Positions 47,872-61,237 are shown, numbered from the stretch's first letter. The stretch is 64,000 nucleotides of DNA from Paramecium pentaurelia (GCA_905183005.1 CAJJDO010000117.1:228826-292825); one strand, 5' to 3'. A program made the numbers and translations. Notes: a model not told the origin generated them from the sequence alone.

Positions 47872-50073
47872 TCATTAGAAACTATTCATTTTTACAAGGG
47901 AGGGAGCTTAATTGTATTTTTTAAAACTTTCATTTGAATATTTTTCTTAGATTTAAGGAATCTAAAAATCATCTCTTTATTCCTCCTATTTTTCTTGAAT
48001 TGGTGATTAACATATATTATTATTATTTATTGTTTTCTTGCCTTTAATTTTTTCAGAAGAGAGATAAGAATCAAAAGGTTTGAGTTCATACATTTCTTAA
48101 ATCATATTTTTAATTTCTGCAATGTATTTATGCTAATTATAAAAATTCCACATTGTACTTTTTATTCGATTGAACTTATTTTGTTGTAATGAATAATTTA
48201 TAGTGTGGCTTCATTTTAGAGGAAGGAAATAAAAAGGTCTTTGAGTAAATTCTTGCATAGCTTAGACTCTTTGGGTTCGTTAACTTAAACTTGAAAGCAC
48301 CTCTATAAGTCACCTAATTCAAATCGTTATTGTTTGGATGTCTAGATAATTGTAAATTTTAAATTACTTTGGATTCTTATACATTCTGTAGATATTTATA
48401 AGCAGCATCTTGCTCCATCATTTTGGCCCACTTTTTGAAACGAGATAGGAAGAAATGAGGTATGCGTCTAAGGATTATAGAACTTATTTGAATACCTTCT
48501 AAAGTCCTGATCTTCCTTAATGTCAGGATTGGGATAAGGATGAGAAATATTGTTAGATTTCTCGGAGTCGGAATTGACTATTAAAATATAAAGGTAATGG
48601 AATACCACGTATTTTTCTTGATGATGGCTAAGGATTGAGTTATTACTTGATATCATCATGAAACCTTTAAATGACGGAGAGAGCATTAGCAAAAGAATTA
48701 AATTGATCTTCATCAGCCTCCAGAATGATTTTTTTGTTTTTTTGTTCAAGGACCTAGAAGATAAAGATAAGTGTTAGATATAGTACTCGATATTTGAAGA
48801 GAGAAGGTTCATTATTGCTTTTCATTTATTATAATTAATGAGAATGCGTAATTAGATTGCTGTATTCATCATGGGGTCTTGGCTTTAAGGACCTGGATGA
48901 TTTCATGGTATATCTGCAAAGGTATAATGTCAATACGATTTTGCCCAATCCGGGCTTATATTTTTCTATCTTCCTGAAAGTACGTTTAATCTTCAAAGTT
49001 TCTTCTTTAAGTGATTCGTCATCTTCTCGTATTGGTGTTCCAGTGGCATCTAACTTGAGGGAAGTGACAACTCGATTATGGGTGTAATTAAGAGTTTCAC
49101 AACTTGCTTATTGTTATTCTCCACTTAACATTCCAGCTCTCTCAAGTAATTCAAAAAGTAATTAGGTTTTCTTGGCATTTTTAATGAATGGATGTGTAAG
49201 TAATTAAGCAGCAGTTGGTCTTAGACGAGGATCTCGTTGTAAACACTAATGTACAAAATCTATCATTTCATTTGGATAATCTCCACTTAATTTTGGAGGT
49301 TGTTAGACTATTTTAAAGATGACCTTTTATGGAGGGACATCTTCATAGGGAATCTTGGAAGTGATTAATTCAAATGCAGTGATACCAATAGCCCAAACAT
49401 CAGTTTTCTAATCAGTCAAAGAGGATTAAATGGTCTATATATAATTAGGAGGTTCTTTTACTTCAGGAGCCATCCAATAAGGGAGACTGAGGATATGTGA
49501 TTATGATTTATTAATGGTATCAGCAAATTCTTTATTGGTAGAAAAATAGGAGAGTTTAACCTTGGCTTCTTGGGATAGGAAAAGATTAGCAGCTAAAAAG
49601 AGATTTAGGGTAAAAATAATAAAACTCACATTTAATATGTCGATGCACAAGACCTTCTTAATGGATCTCCTATACACCAAGTAAAAGTTCTCTTATTATC
49701 ACTTGCACATATTGAGTCTCTAAAGTCTGTTTGTTGATCTTGAATAAATGAATCAAATCTTTTAATGATCCTCCAGCAAAGTATTCCATCACAATAAAGA
49801 GTTTACCATCTTGTCCAAAACACTTATCAACCAAGCATATATTTCTAAAAGGTTTAGTACGATAAGTTTAGACAGCTTAAGCCAATTCTGCCTGATTGAC
49901 TAAATTGATGACTTTTATGGCTACTATAAGTCCTGTTTTTTTGTCCAGTCTTGAATGATAGGATTATGAGATTACGCTTTATAAACAGTGGAATAGTCTG
50001 TACGGTCTAATGCACAAAGAATATCATAATCTTCAATTGAATGTATTTAGTGATCCAGACTAATGAAATTCAT
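47872..50073 (-). CDS. STE20-like pseudokinase with long C-terminal extension
   Basis: Introns 49950-49975, 49593-49629, 48578-48605, 48468-48495 and 48133-48151 give 688 codons (a further 33-nt in-frame segment near 48750 may also be spliced). The fold is STE20-like: VAIKVINL, GKLFIVMEYFAGGSLKDLI, PYWMAPEV and KTDVWAIGITAFELI. The catalytic residues are lost: glycine loop LDRTDYSTVYKA, HRH in VHRHIKSANLF and YFS in place of DFG (KVKLSYFSTNKEF). A helical/PH-like tail contains KIILEADEDQFNSFANAL and FLSRFKKWAKMMEQD. A scaffold or allosteric role, as for STRAD, is the likely function. G/C content is higher than that of its neighbours. Confidence 0.75.
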
Positions 50074-50143
50074 AATTACATACAAAATAAATCAATGATA
50101 ATATGCTATATATGTACATTCCATACCAAACTCTACTCATTAA

Positions 50144-50755
50144 ATGAAATAAGCTTTAATTTTCAAACATGAATCCCCACATGTCAAAGCTGATTTTCAT
50201 GAGAATGATACTAAAGACCCTATCAAGATTCTTCAATCAATTTATGATCAATATGATGCTTAGTTTGTAGAAGAGATTATACTTGAAGAACTTGAAATAC
50301 CTGAAATTACACCTGAATTGAGAGATAAACTTTAAGAGTTTCCAAATGTTCATAGTTTTGGTATTAATAGATGTGGATTATAAAGTTTAACAAATTTTCC
50401 ATCTTTTAAACATTTAGTTAGATTTCAGGCTGATGGTAATCTTATTAAAGCAAAATAAATTGGGTATTTAAAGAAATATACAGAATTACGATCTATTTCT
50501 TTGATTTGTAATTAGATTGATGATCCAAAAATAATGATCAAATATTTAAAGGAAATGAAAATTATTTAACTTAATTTATATGGGAATCCAATGCAAGATT
50601 ATTTTAAATTATTCTTTGATGAAATACCCTCTTTGATTTACTTGGATAATCTCTAAAAAACAGGTGCAGAAGTTTATTATGATTATGATGACACAAATGA
50701 ATTGAGTAAATAGGATGGTTATATCTGTCCCAATTATAAGGAATACAAAAGTTGA
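50144..50755 (+). CDS. Leucine-rich-repeat protein (ANP32/LRR-cap type)
   Basis: An intronless 203-residue frame. After an acidic helix (FVEEIILEELEIPEITPEL), LRR units follow: FPNVHSFGINRCGLQSLTNF, FKHLVRFQADGNLIKAKQI and YTELRSISLICNQIDDP. An LRRcap-like end reads IIQLNLYGNPMQDYFKLFF and IPSLIYLDNL. The order (helix, four short repeats, 'YGNP..DY....F..IP.L..LD') is that of ANP32 and U2A'-type proteins, but the acidic tail of ANP32 is absent. Cytosolic or nuclear interaction module. Confidence 0.75.
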
Positions 50756-50833
50756 TATTTATATATCATAAAATTAATTAATTAAATTGCTTATAATAGT
50801 GATTTTCAGGATCTCTTACCAAATGAATTAACT

Positions 50834-51147
50834 ATGAGAATGCCTGTCAAGACTTATTTGTAGAGGTTGTATGTAAGTCAGTTTGCTAAAAGTAGTAATT
50901 ACTATAATAATTAATGGATGATATGGATATGGTAAAGAAGGACAAAGAGTAATTACATAATAATTTAATTGAATTATCTTAAATACAATTTGCTCAATTA
51001 AACTGTTTTGTTGAGTTTGAAGCTTACTACACTAATAATTAATTCTAATAGTTACTTCTGTATCATGTTTTAGACATATCCAATAATTTACATCTTGAAA
51101 AACAACTTAATTTTGAATTTATATCATCTTTATTAGGGTTTAAATGA
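50834..51147 (+). CDS. Small helical protein
   Basis: A 23-nt intron (50873-50895) joins frames into 97 codons: MRMPVKTYLQRLY|QLLQQL..., MDDMDMVKKDKEQLHNNLIE, FVEFEAYYTNNQFQQLLLYH and ending SSLLGFK. A single short coiled coil. The frame upstream is open back to the preceding gene's stop, so an upstream non-ATG exon cannot be excluded. Family unknown. Confidence 0.5.
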
Positions 51148-52006
51148 TAAATTAGTTTCTAATCTTTCTCTTAGACTAATAAAAGATTCATTTCTTACTA
51201 ACACTAATTTTTATAGATTTAAATATTCTGTAAATCTAAAATCTATATTTTACTATCCATTAATATCGATTTGAAACTCTAATTATATTTCATACATTAT
51301 TTTGCAGTGAAAATAATAGGAATTTATAAAACATTTAATTCTTTTATTTCTTTTAATGATTTTGGAACGAACACCTTTTATATCATTATGATCTTCTAAT
51401 AAATTTGATTAAGAATAGGAAAATTTACTATTTCATAATGGATCAAATAGAATTGTATTACAAATTAAAAAGAGAAATAGCCAAACTATGAAATTCAATT
51501 ATTTTGAGTTCTGGATTTAAAACTTTAAAAATGTTTATAGTTAATTTTTATAGAGTCTAGAATTTTATAAAACACTAACAACTTTTATATCATCAGTTAT
51601 TTATATAATTATTATACTTAATCTTATGATATCTCTTCATATAGGAGAAATTCTATATAAAATAGTAATTAAAATAGACTTGATAAAAAATAATTATACA
51701 TATAAATAACGCTTTTGATTTGTATTTATTATTATATTTAATCTATAAATTTTAAAATAATTGTTATTTTTATTCTTAAAATATAAAATAAATTTTCATT
51801 AAAACAATAAGATTTCTACAAATTTATACTATTTGATTATTATTTGTATTTTTTTGTCTTACAATTTATTAATATCTAATAATATAATTGTATAAATTTA
51901 TTAACAATCTTGGTGTTTAAGTTATTTGCTTATTGCTTATAAATTATAATTGATAAATAAAATGTAGAAGATTGATTATATATAGTTTGTAAATTAAAAT
52001 TAAATT
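51148..52006. other. Intergenic region
   Basis: About 860 nt. Short frames near 51310-51470 have some protein-like composition (ISFNDFGTNTFYIIM) but are ended by TGA and lack starts. No supported gene. Confidence 0.45.
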
Positions 52007-52825
52007 ATGTTAACAAAAAGTATAAGATTATTCAGACAATTTAGATTTTGTTCGGCTCATGAAGAAATTACTAAAAAATAGGCTGAATGGTCAATTATAG
52101 CAAAATAGAAAACATTATAGTAATTTAACAATTAATTTCAAGACAATAATAATTTTTAGAATAAACATTAACATAAGACTAAAAATTAAGAGTAAGGGCA
52201 ATAGCTGATGCTTGTTGCGAATTAGATCTCTTTGAATTATAATGTTTAATGAGCTTATTGAATGAAAATCACTACAAGGCTCAAGGTATAGGAATTTTTG
52301 AGATTGATACGAATTGGCCTGTAATAAAACAAAATGAAGTACCAACTTGGCCTCCAAAAGAGAAAGAATAAATTGAAGCTTACATGAAAGACCTATTTGG
52401 AGAGAATGTCGTAAGATAAATATTAAATTACTTAGCCAGATTTCAAAGCTATTTTTGGTGGTGTAGGATCAATAGGAAATTAAGCCCCAACATAAGCTAC
52501 TAAAGAAATACCAAAGTAAGAAGAGAAATAAGCAGATGCTACACCAAAAGTTGAAGCTGAAGTAATTATGTATGTAAAATAAAGAAAAAAAATTATGATA
52601 TAGAATTGAGTGCTATTGATGCAGCTCAGAAAATAAAAATAATAAAAGAAGTTAGGTATTTTTAAGTGAAATCAATTTAGATAATTACTCAATTTAGGAT
52701 TGAAAGAAGCCAAAGATTTAGTTGAGAAATTGCCAGCCAATTTAGGTAAATAAATACCAAAAGAGAAAGCCAATGAATTAAAAGAAAAATTAACAGCTGC
52801 TGGATGTACAATTATTTTGAAGTGA
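52007..52825 (+). CDS. MRPL12: Mitochondrial ribosomal protein L7/L12
   Basis: Introns 52120-52142, 52411-52435, 52562-52584 and 52656-52680 give 241 codons. The N-terminus (MLTKSIRLFRQFRFCSAH) is basic and hydroxylated, a mitochondrial presequence. A middle helical domain (RAIADACCELDLFELQCLM) would be the dimerisation/stalk part. After a Gln/Glu-rich linker comes the L7/L12 C-terminal domain: YDIELSAIDAAQKIKIIKEV, LGLKEAKDLVEKLP and ELKEKLTAAGCTIILK. This domain recruits elongation factors to the ribosomal stalk. It converges with the histidine kinase gene, stops 19 nt apart. Confidence 0.92.
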
Positions 52826-52844
52826 AAATTATAAAAATATCATT

Positions 52845-55525
52845 TCATAAATTTGACAATAATTCTTTAAAGTCTTTTAAGTTTAAAGGCTTGGATAATA
52901 CATATGTCATCCCTGCATCTAAACAATTTACTATATCTGATTCACTTGTGAATGCTGTTAAACCTATAATATTAATGGAAGGAATCTTCTAGGTTTATAT
53001 CATCTCTAAGATAATTTTTGTAGTTTCTATTCCATTTAGTATTGGCATTTGATAATCCATTAAGATTACATCAAGTAATTAACAATGATCACAGCACTTT
53101 TTTAATTGGTTCAATTTATCTATCGCTTATTACCCATTGAAAGCCTAAGGATAAACTATTTAATACTAACCACCAAAACTTCAAAATCTAATTTTTATAG
53201 CAACATACACAATGAATGTTAATTGAATACTTCATCATCAACTGATAATATCCTTCTACAATTACATTTCTTTTTTTAAACAAAATTCAATAGATTCTAC
53301 TAGCTTTCTTAATCCTCCAAAAATTTTAATTATTTAATACTAAAAACCTATGATCTTGAACTTCTACTTGATTTTAAATCTTTAAATTATTATTATATAG
53401 ATGGTGAATCATTTTATTATCCTAAATATTTGAAATCTATATTTTGACTTGAATCAGAACTTTATGAATCATTTAAATTACTAATTAATTTAGGATCTGA
53501 TGATCTCAATTCCTTTATTTAATGATTTAAAGGTAAGAAATCACTTGATTTATCAATTGATAACATATCAGTACATAATTCCATTGTTTTAAATTAAGGA
53601 GTAACTATATCATTATTTTAAAAGTTAGACACTGGTTTTACTGAAGTCACAATGACAGTTCCAATTTATATTTTATTTTACGAATTTATTTTTGTTCCAA
53701 ATCTAACTGATTTTCTAGAAAGCATAACTGATTATCCTCTATTTTAGTCTTCTACTAATATTGTAACTTTGGTTCCTAAACTCTTTCCTTAACTTTTAAT
53801 TTATAAATACTATTTATTTGCATTAGTTGACAATTTTGTTAATAAAATGGATGAAATTAAAAGTCCAAATCCATGCCAACTTTTATTAAAGATAAAATCA
53901 GATGTCTCTTAGAATTGACATAGAGTTTTTTAGATTCTCTCTAATTTTTCTTATTCAATACCAATCCCTTAATCTTTGATAGATATTTTCAATATATTTT
54001 ATTCAAGTGATTTAAATCTAACTACTACATTACCACTGTATGAGAATTTTAAAGAATTAGCTAATAAATTCACTATTATTTATATTAGACGATTATAGTC
54101 AGTATTAAATGTTTAAAAATTATTTTTCAACATTACTATTTTTAATCCCATATTCTTCATTTCAAATTATTATTAAAAGAGTCCACTAATTTCATTTATT
54201 AATTCTTTGAATGTAAAATCTTTAGTCTACAAATATAATGAATTTGCATAATAATTTGAAAAGTCAATTATATCATTAATAATATATGATTATAATTTTA
54301 ATGAATTAAATGCTGGATGTAAATATTAGTTTTTAATATAATTATCTACTTTTGATTCAGAAATTGCTGATTCAATCAGATTTTTTGCACTATTTAAAGG
54401 TGTTTTCATTTCATGAGAAAATGATTCAATAATTTTTGATTTAAAATCATCCTTGATTTTCTATTATGATAATTCAGTTTATTTTGAGATATCATTTAAA
54501 AATATAGTAATCTCTTTATTATCACTAATGATTTATCCACTCAAAGAAATAGGATTACAATTTTATAATTTTAGAGTACAAGATATATCAAGAGCCTTAT
54601 TGCTTGAAGCTTATATTAAAGAATCATACTCTCCTTTTTTATATTCTTCTAATATTTACTCTAAAGTTTTAGTTTATACACTAATAACCTGTTTGGTCGA
54701 TTCTAAGTTCTTAAATTCTCTACAAGAAGGATCTCTTTATTTATCTCTTAATCTTTTCATTTAAAGTGAGGCACTTTTAAAAACCTCAGTGTATTATTAA
54801 GGTATCTAAAAATTTAATTCTTATAAAATAATTTTCGATAATTCTTCTTCTAAGGCACATCTAAACAATTCCATAAAGCATTAATTAATGTATTTAACAC
54901 ATAAGTTTGAATAACTCAATATTAGCACTTATACATTCATATCTTATATTCTCTATCTCCAAATATTGTCACTTGTTTTTGAGTATTCAGATGGAGACTG
55001 TAATTCATTTAGTTATGATTGTAAATAATGATTTTTATTCTAAAACTGCTCTTAGTATTAAATAAATTTTAGAATATCAAGTGATATTAATGTTAATGAG
55101 CAAACGAAGCTTATTGCATCAATCTAAATTAAACATACTGATAATATTAGACTTAATTTTCCAAAAATATTAGCCAACAAAGCTACTTTTGCTAAGTATT
55201 GATCATAATTAATCTCTAATGAATAGCACATCTGAATAGATAAATATATGCCGCTTGGTGATTATATTATTGATATTACAATAATTTCAAGTATCCTATT
55301 TACAAATATCATATTCAACATTATATTATGTGTAATTTTATCCTTTAAAAGATACAACAATGAGAATATGATGATGTCTACTATAATTTTGAGAATAATA
55401 ACAATTAAGTTAGTTATCATTTCTGTCAATTCATTAATTAGACTAATATTTAATACTATTTGTATTGCTAATAGGAAGAGATTAGTCTAAAGAAATGTAT
55501 CTTTAGTTGATGGTTTCTTGTTCAT
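52845..55525 (-). CDS. Membrane hybrid histidine kinase with receiver domain, copy 1
   Basis: One intron (53145-53170) gives 885 codons. Four to five N-terminal membrane helices precede a PAS-like linker. The HisKA H-box is SFSHEMKTPLNSAKN near residue 370 and the ATPase has N-box LLANSLKFS, G1 KDQGIGIEQEK and G2 SWHGFGLLIS. A receiver domain has ILMDYQMPILNG (phospho-Asp near 808), GLTAFTS and VLSKPLN (Lys). All phosphotransfer residues are present, so a His-to-Asp relay is expected. The intron precedes AFNGQQA in the receiver, the same place as in copy 2. Signal and output unknown; such kinases are known in ciliates but absent in animals. Confidence 0.9.
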
Positions 55526-55694
55526 GATTATTGATTCGAATAGCTTAAGAAAATTAATATTATTTAAAATAATATATATTAAATCAAAGTAAGGACAACT
55601 TATTGTTATTTTCGCAAGTATATATAAATTTAACAGTAAAATCATTAATTTTTTCAAAAACATAAAGTATTAATATAAAAATGGTTAAGGTTTA

Positions 55695-58347
55695 TCAAAT
55701 TAAAGTAAGAATTTCTTTAAATTCTTTTAGATTAAGTGGTTTATGAAGTACATCACTCATACCTGCTTTTAAACAATTTTCAATATCATTTGAATTTGTA
55801 AAAGCAGTTAAACCAACAATGTGAATTTTTGGGATTATGTTCTGATTCATCATCTAAATTAATTTCTCTGTAGCTTAACAACCATTTAGAATTGGCATCT
55901 AATAGTCCATCAAAATGAGAGTTAATAATGAACATTTCTTTCCACATTTCTTAATATTCAAAATATCAACACAAGCTTATTGTCCATTAAATGCCTAAAA
56001 ATATAAAATAATATTGCTACTAAAATAACTTCAAATCCCATTTTGCATAATAACATTTAAATTGATTTTTGATTAAATATTTCATCATCAACAGACATAA
56101 TTCTTTAACATTAACATTTCTTTCTTCTTTTATAAGTTTATAACAATTCTTCATCCTCCTATTCTTCTGCCTATTTAATAAATTTTATGCTCAATATTTT
56201 AGAATTATTAGATCTTTATGATGAATTATCATTCTTATTAAAATGTCTCACTTTTTAAGGTGAACTACAAATAATATCAGTAATTAATGAAGGTTATACA
56301 GGATAAAGTAAACCAAACTTTTAATCTAATGAATCAAAAACAACACTTTCACTAAACATAGAATTATCATTAGATTTTTATGAACTAATTTTATTTTTTT
56401 ATTATTTTGGAATATTCTTCATTCCTTATCCTTAATCTGTTGTTTAAATTATTGTACCATTTAGATTATTAAATGAAGAAGTCATATGAACAGAACTCTA
56501 AAATCTTTGTGTATTTTATCTAATTGTAGGTTACTTTACACTATTATGTTTTACTTATTAATTCTTAATAAAAAAAGATACCTTAGAACCCATATTAATT
56601 CCATCAGATTCAAATTTAATTGTACTTTTATCAGATGGTCCTAATTTCTAAACTAACATAGCAGAAATTAATAAACCAAATCCATGCCATGTTTTATTTA
56701 ATTAAATCTCTTTTTAATTCTTTAAATTATTTAAATACAATTAAATTTATGAAATATTTGTTTAGGATACTCCTTATCCCATATCTGTAACTGTAAATTT
56801 AAGAATATCTTTTGTATGTGATTAAATTCTCAAGACAATTAATCCTTCAGTTGAGAATTTAATAGAATTTTATAGTAAATTAACTAATATTTACATTAGT
56901 TTACTATAATCACTAGTTACTGAATTTATACAACAATCCATTAGATCAACTCTAAATTCAAGATTTTTCTCAGAAAATTACATTTCAAAAAGGGAAGTAA
57001 TCTCATTAATTAATTCTCTCATTGAAAATTCCTTAATAAAAAGTTCTAAATTATTTGTACTTGAAGATGTAAAATCAATTATATCACTAATTAAATATGA
57101 TTAAATTTTAAGTGAATTTATTGCTGGAACAATATAAGTATTTTTATTTTACTCACTATTATCAGTATCTTACATAAAGGCAGTTAGAAAATTAATGGCT
57201 CCATTTAATGGAGTTCTCAATTCATGTGAAAAAGACTCTACAATCTAAGAATGATGAATATAGTTACTTTTGATTTGAATTCATCCTAAGAAATTAATTA
57301 TTATAGTTCATTTTGTTTAGATATATCATTTAATAGAAGTATTATTTCTTCATTTTATTAATTAGTTAAAATAGAACCAGATAATTAAAATTTCTTTTAT
57401 TGAGTATGATTTGTATTAGCATTTTCTACAAGTCCTTAATAATTTTAATGACAAAGTAATTCTAATGAATTATTTACTATATATTCTTAAAAATGACCCT
57501 CAGAAAGATTTGTAATAATCTCTGCCAAAGTAAATTTAAGAGCATTATGTTCAAAGGAATCAACTTATCTTGAAGATACACATTATATTCCTGATGATCC
57601 TGATAATGGAACTGGAGTGCCACAATTCTAATAATCTTATTAAAAGCAACGATTTTATTTGCTTCTGAGTCTTTGTCGTATTTTTAAAAAAGAGAATGAT
57701 TAACATATTTAATCTATATTATCTTATACTAAATTAAATTGTAATTTATGTAGAAGTAAATCTTCAAATTCTTATTCATTTTCACAAAATAAAGAAAAGA
57801 ATTGATGAGCTGTTTTATTTTTGAAATTGATTTTTTGAGTTTTTAAATCAATCATAATAAATGATACAGGAATCATTTATATTCTATTTTTCCATAAATT
57901 ATCTTATTCTTACTATGAAATTAAACTTTATGCTAATGGATTTTTTTAATTTAAAACAATATTTTATACTTCTTTAACTTAAAATAATCTATTTAGTTCC
58001 AATAAAAATTAGAATGATATTGATATAATTGCTATTAAGTCAAAATTGATTATAATGATGAATAATGTAATTGCTCTTGTTGCAATTATATCAAAATATC
58101 GAAAATACTTTTTATCAGTTTCTTTCTCTTCAAAAGAATATAATAGCATAATCAATGCACTTTTTAATTATATGTCTAGTAATACAATCATTATTAATGT
58201 AGATAACTTACTGATAAATAAACATATTTTCTTAAATAGGATAGTTTTATTAGTTAGTGCAATCATTTATGTGGTAATAGCAAAAATTGTATTTAGAATA
58301 CAAACAGTAATAGTAAATATTAGTTAGGAATCATTTTAGACTATCAT
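55695..58347 (-). CDS. Membrane hybrid histidine kinase with receiver domain, copy 2
   Basis: Introns 57245-57267 and 55995-56020 give 868 codons. The layout is that of copy 1: N-terminal membrane helices, PAS-like part, H-box VESFSHELRTPLNGAINFLT near residue 365, N-box LLQNSIKFS, G1 TDMGQGVSQ, G2 TWHGFGLLIS and receiver with ILMDYQMPILNG, GLTAFTN and VLHKPLN. Copy 2 has an extra intron just before the H-box that copy 1 lacks. The two stand head to tail with 170 nt between them, a tandem duplication that is not recent. Both promoters may respond to similar cues, but this is only inference. Confidence 0.9.
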
Positions 58348-58515
58348 TAAGGCATTTATAGTTAATTAAAAACAAAAAAAAATGGCAATTGAATGATCTC
58401 TTTTGAAAATATTCCATATATGTTATTGGTTTTGAGAAAGCAATTAAGTACCTTTCATCTCTAATTATTTAATTTTCACTTTTTAAATAATTTATTCTTC
58501 TTTAATATAATCTTA

Positions 58516-58785
58516 ATGAAAATAATAATAATAATATTGCTTTTGTTATATTCAGTTTAGTCCATTTGGGGACCTACTTGCAGAACTGTAATATCAATTA
58601 TTTACTTTTTAGTTATGTTACAATTCTAAGGGTTCGATTTGTGGAATTTTATCTTAGAGTTGTTGTAAAGAAGGTTATTGTGCTAATGGTTGGTTGGGTG
58701 AGGAATGTGAAATGTATATACAATTAATTTCTATTCAAGTCGACTATTTATTCCTGGGTGCACTACTAATTGGAGTTTGTTTTGA
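58516..58785 (+). CDS. Small Cys-rich secreted protein
   Basis: Introns 58588-58612 and 58714-58739 give 73 codons. Signal peptide MKIIIIILLLLYSVQS, then about nine Cys within 55 residues: GPTCRTLCYNSKGSIC, SCCKEGYCANGWLGEECE and GCTTN. The spacing CCKEGYC...GWLGEEC resembles a chitin-binding/EGF-type disulphide knot. Without the second intron the frame runs on for a longer hydrophobic tail. The splice is preferred because it keeps a Cys-rich end. Role unknown, probably surface or secreted. Confidence 0.6.
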
Positions 58786-59787
58786 TAAATTAAATATATA
58801 TATTGAATCAGAAATGAATAAGTTTACTTGAATTTTGCAATATCTAAAATAACTCTGTTATTTATCAATTCATTTGATTGTTTTGAAAAGTGATGAATTA
58901 AACTAAGTTTCTAGAGTGTACTATTTTATTTAATAAGATTTTCTTAGTAAAATATTAAGACAAATTGATTCAAAATAATTAGAATAACAATAATAATATG
59001 AGCACTTTTGAATTTAACATGATATCTAAACCTATTATTATATATAATTAATCTAAAAAAATTCATTTACTTCTTTTTTTTTCATTAACTTTTATTAACA
59101 TATTACATTTTCCTTTAAATATTATATGATTACTATTTTATTATTATCTTATCTAAATTCATTATATATGATCTTGATATAAACAAAAAAAATACTATTT
59201 TATCCTCTTAACTATTCTAAAAAATAACAATATACATTAATCATTTTGATTTAATAGTTTCTTAATAATTATCATATTTTGTTAATTCATTAATTTATTT
59301 TTACAACCACTCTATAGATTGTTTCGATTACTAAATTTTTCATACTTTTCTGAAATATTTTTATTTGAACTTTTAATTATCTATACTCTTAGTTTTTTAT
59401 TGAAAATACATTACTTTAATTTTAGACCTCAAGGTTAATGTTAATTAAATAAACTTGAATAGTTTCTATGATTAATATAATATATAAGAACTTGTTATTA
59501 TAATATATATTGATGTTTCAATATAATACACTATTTATGATAGAATATGTGATATTGATTGATCATAATCTCTTATTAAATTGTACATCCAAGATTTCTA
59601 AGGTTATTAATAAGAATAGTTGATATTAAGGAAGTAGTTAATTATAAATATATTAAAAAGTCTTTCTTCTTTATTGTATAATTATTCTATATATTTTATT
59701 TGTTTCCATAAGTTTACTATATCGTAGACAACACTTAATTAAAATATGAGAAGATCACATGTTAATAATTAATATTTCATAATTGCC
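58786..59787. other. Intergenic region
   Basis: About 1 kb of AT-rich sequence, TGA frequent in all frames. No gene, repeat or RNA found that I can support. Confidence 0.5.
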
Positions 59788-61104
59788 ATGAACTTACAAT
59801 CATAGATTATTATATTCAATCTCCTTTTTCTTGAAACAATAGCATACTACTTATCTGTTTCATAATCAACTCCAACCATTACACTAAATAATCAAACCAT
59901 TTCATAATTTAATTCAACATTCAAATACAACACAACCATATAAATAGAAGGAGAATTCTTCTAATTTCTTATTGTAGAATTTCAGTAAACCTCAAATGAT
60001 AAATCAAAAGTAGCTCTTTTATTTAATCAAAAATTTCCTACATTTGAGATCAATAAAACCTTATAATTCAAAGATATGGATTATGACAGGTATTAATTCA
60101 ATATATTTACTTAAGCTTTGCACTAAATAAATAAAACCATTATCTCTTGATTAATAACATGATTCCTTATAAATTTATTACAATTCTCAGTAATATTACA
60201 ATTACTTTTGATTTAATGTTAACAGGTACTAATACATCAAAATGTTTAAATAATTGCAATAATAATGGGAAATGTATTAAAGGAAGATGCTACTGTATTT
60301 CTAATTTTATAGGAAAAGACTGTTCATATAAAGCAACAGAATTAGAAATTTAGACTTGGAAAAATTAAACTTTATCAAATTAAGTAACATTTTTTTATTA
60401 TCAATAAAAGGAAAACTCAAAGGAACTAAATTTAACATTTTATGTAAACTTTCGAAATATTTTTATAGACTGATAGCTAAAAAAATATAAGTGTTTTAGA
60501 AATCATTTCTTCTTTTATCTCTTTACCTACTTAGAGGTTTTATGATTTCTAAGGAAAATTTAATAAGACCATGCCTCTTTCTCAAGTAATTAGTTCAAAA
60601 GGATTTAAAGATTATGATGATGATGATTTTTTGGGTGAAGACACAGATGATGACAATGAAGATATATAAACAGGAACTTATAAATATGAGAATAATTTAC
60701 CTGTTAGATTAATAATTGCAGTTTTTTGTGAAATCCCTAATACTTCATTATAAATATCATTTAAGTAGATATAGAAAAAAGATCGTCAAACTTTATTAGA
60801 ATGGTTAATTCCTACAATTATAGCCACAATAATAATTCTAACTGGAATTATCATTTTAGTGTGGCGTTCATATAAAAAAAAAAAAGAATCTTAAAATCCT
60901 TTTACATAAGTATAATCAGTATCTGATGATGAAATTTGTCATATTTGTTAAACAAATCTTTAGAAAAAAAAAAATAAAATTGTTACATTAAAATCTTGTT
61001 AATAAAATCATAATTTCCACTAAAAATGTCTATCTCAATTTTATAATAATGAATCTAACTAATTTTTGTGTCCAAAATGTCCATAAATAATTTCGAATTA
61101 GTGA
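59788..61104 (+). CDS. EGF-TM-RING membrane protein, copy 1 (putative E3 ubiquitin ligase)
   Basis: Introns 60090-60115 and 60444-60468 give 422 codons. A signal peptide (IIIFNLLFLETIAYYLSV) leads into an extracellular region with N-glycosylation sites. An EGF-like motif starts near residue 143 (CLNNCNNNGKCIKGRCYC, then GKDC). An acidic stretch (DYDDDDFLGEDTDDDNED) and a membrane helix (IIATIIILTGIIILVW, ~325) come next. The cytosolic RING is CHICQTNLQ, KSCQQNHNFHQKC and LCPKCPQ (Cys/His ligands ~366-415). The topology matches PA-TM-RING-type E3 ligases, but with EGF in place of PA. The convergent neighbour is its paralogue. Confidence 0.82.
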
Positions 61105-61237
61105 TTCATAATAAATACTATTTACCATGATTATTATTGTTTATGTACTTATATTGATTTTCAATTAGATAATATTTAATTTTATACCAATAAGTAATAT
61201 AGAAAAATACTCATCAAACATATTAGTTTTAAAACTA

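Noticed and set aside
48468..49087. Separate small genes on either strand within the pseudokinase tail
   Set aside because: Introns at 48578-48605 and 48468-48495 join this stretch to the kinase frame, so these are exon pieces or antisense shadows.
50844..51240. Long alternative plus-strand frame through the small helical gene
   Set aside because: It needs no intron but gives a biased Asn/Ile/Leu protein. Splicing at 50873-50895 yields a more ordinary protein ending at TGA 51145.
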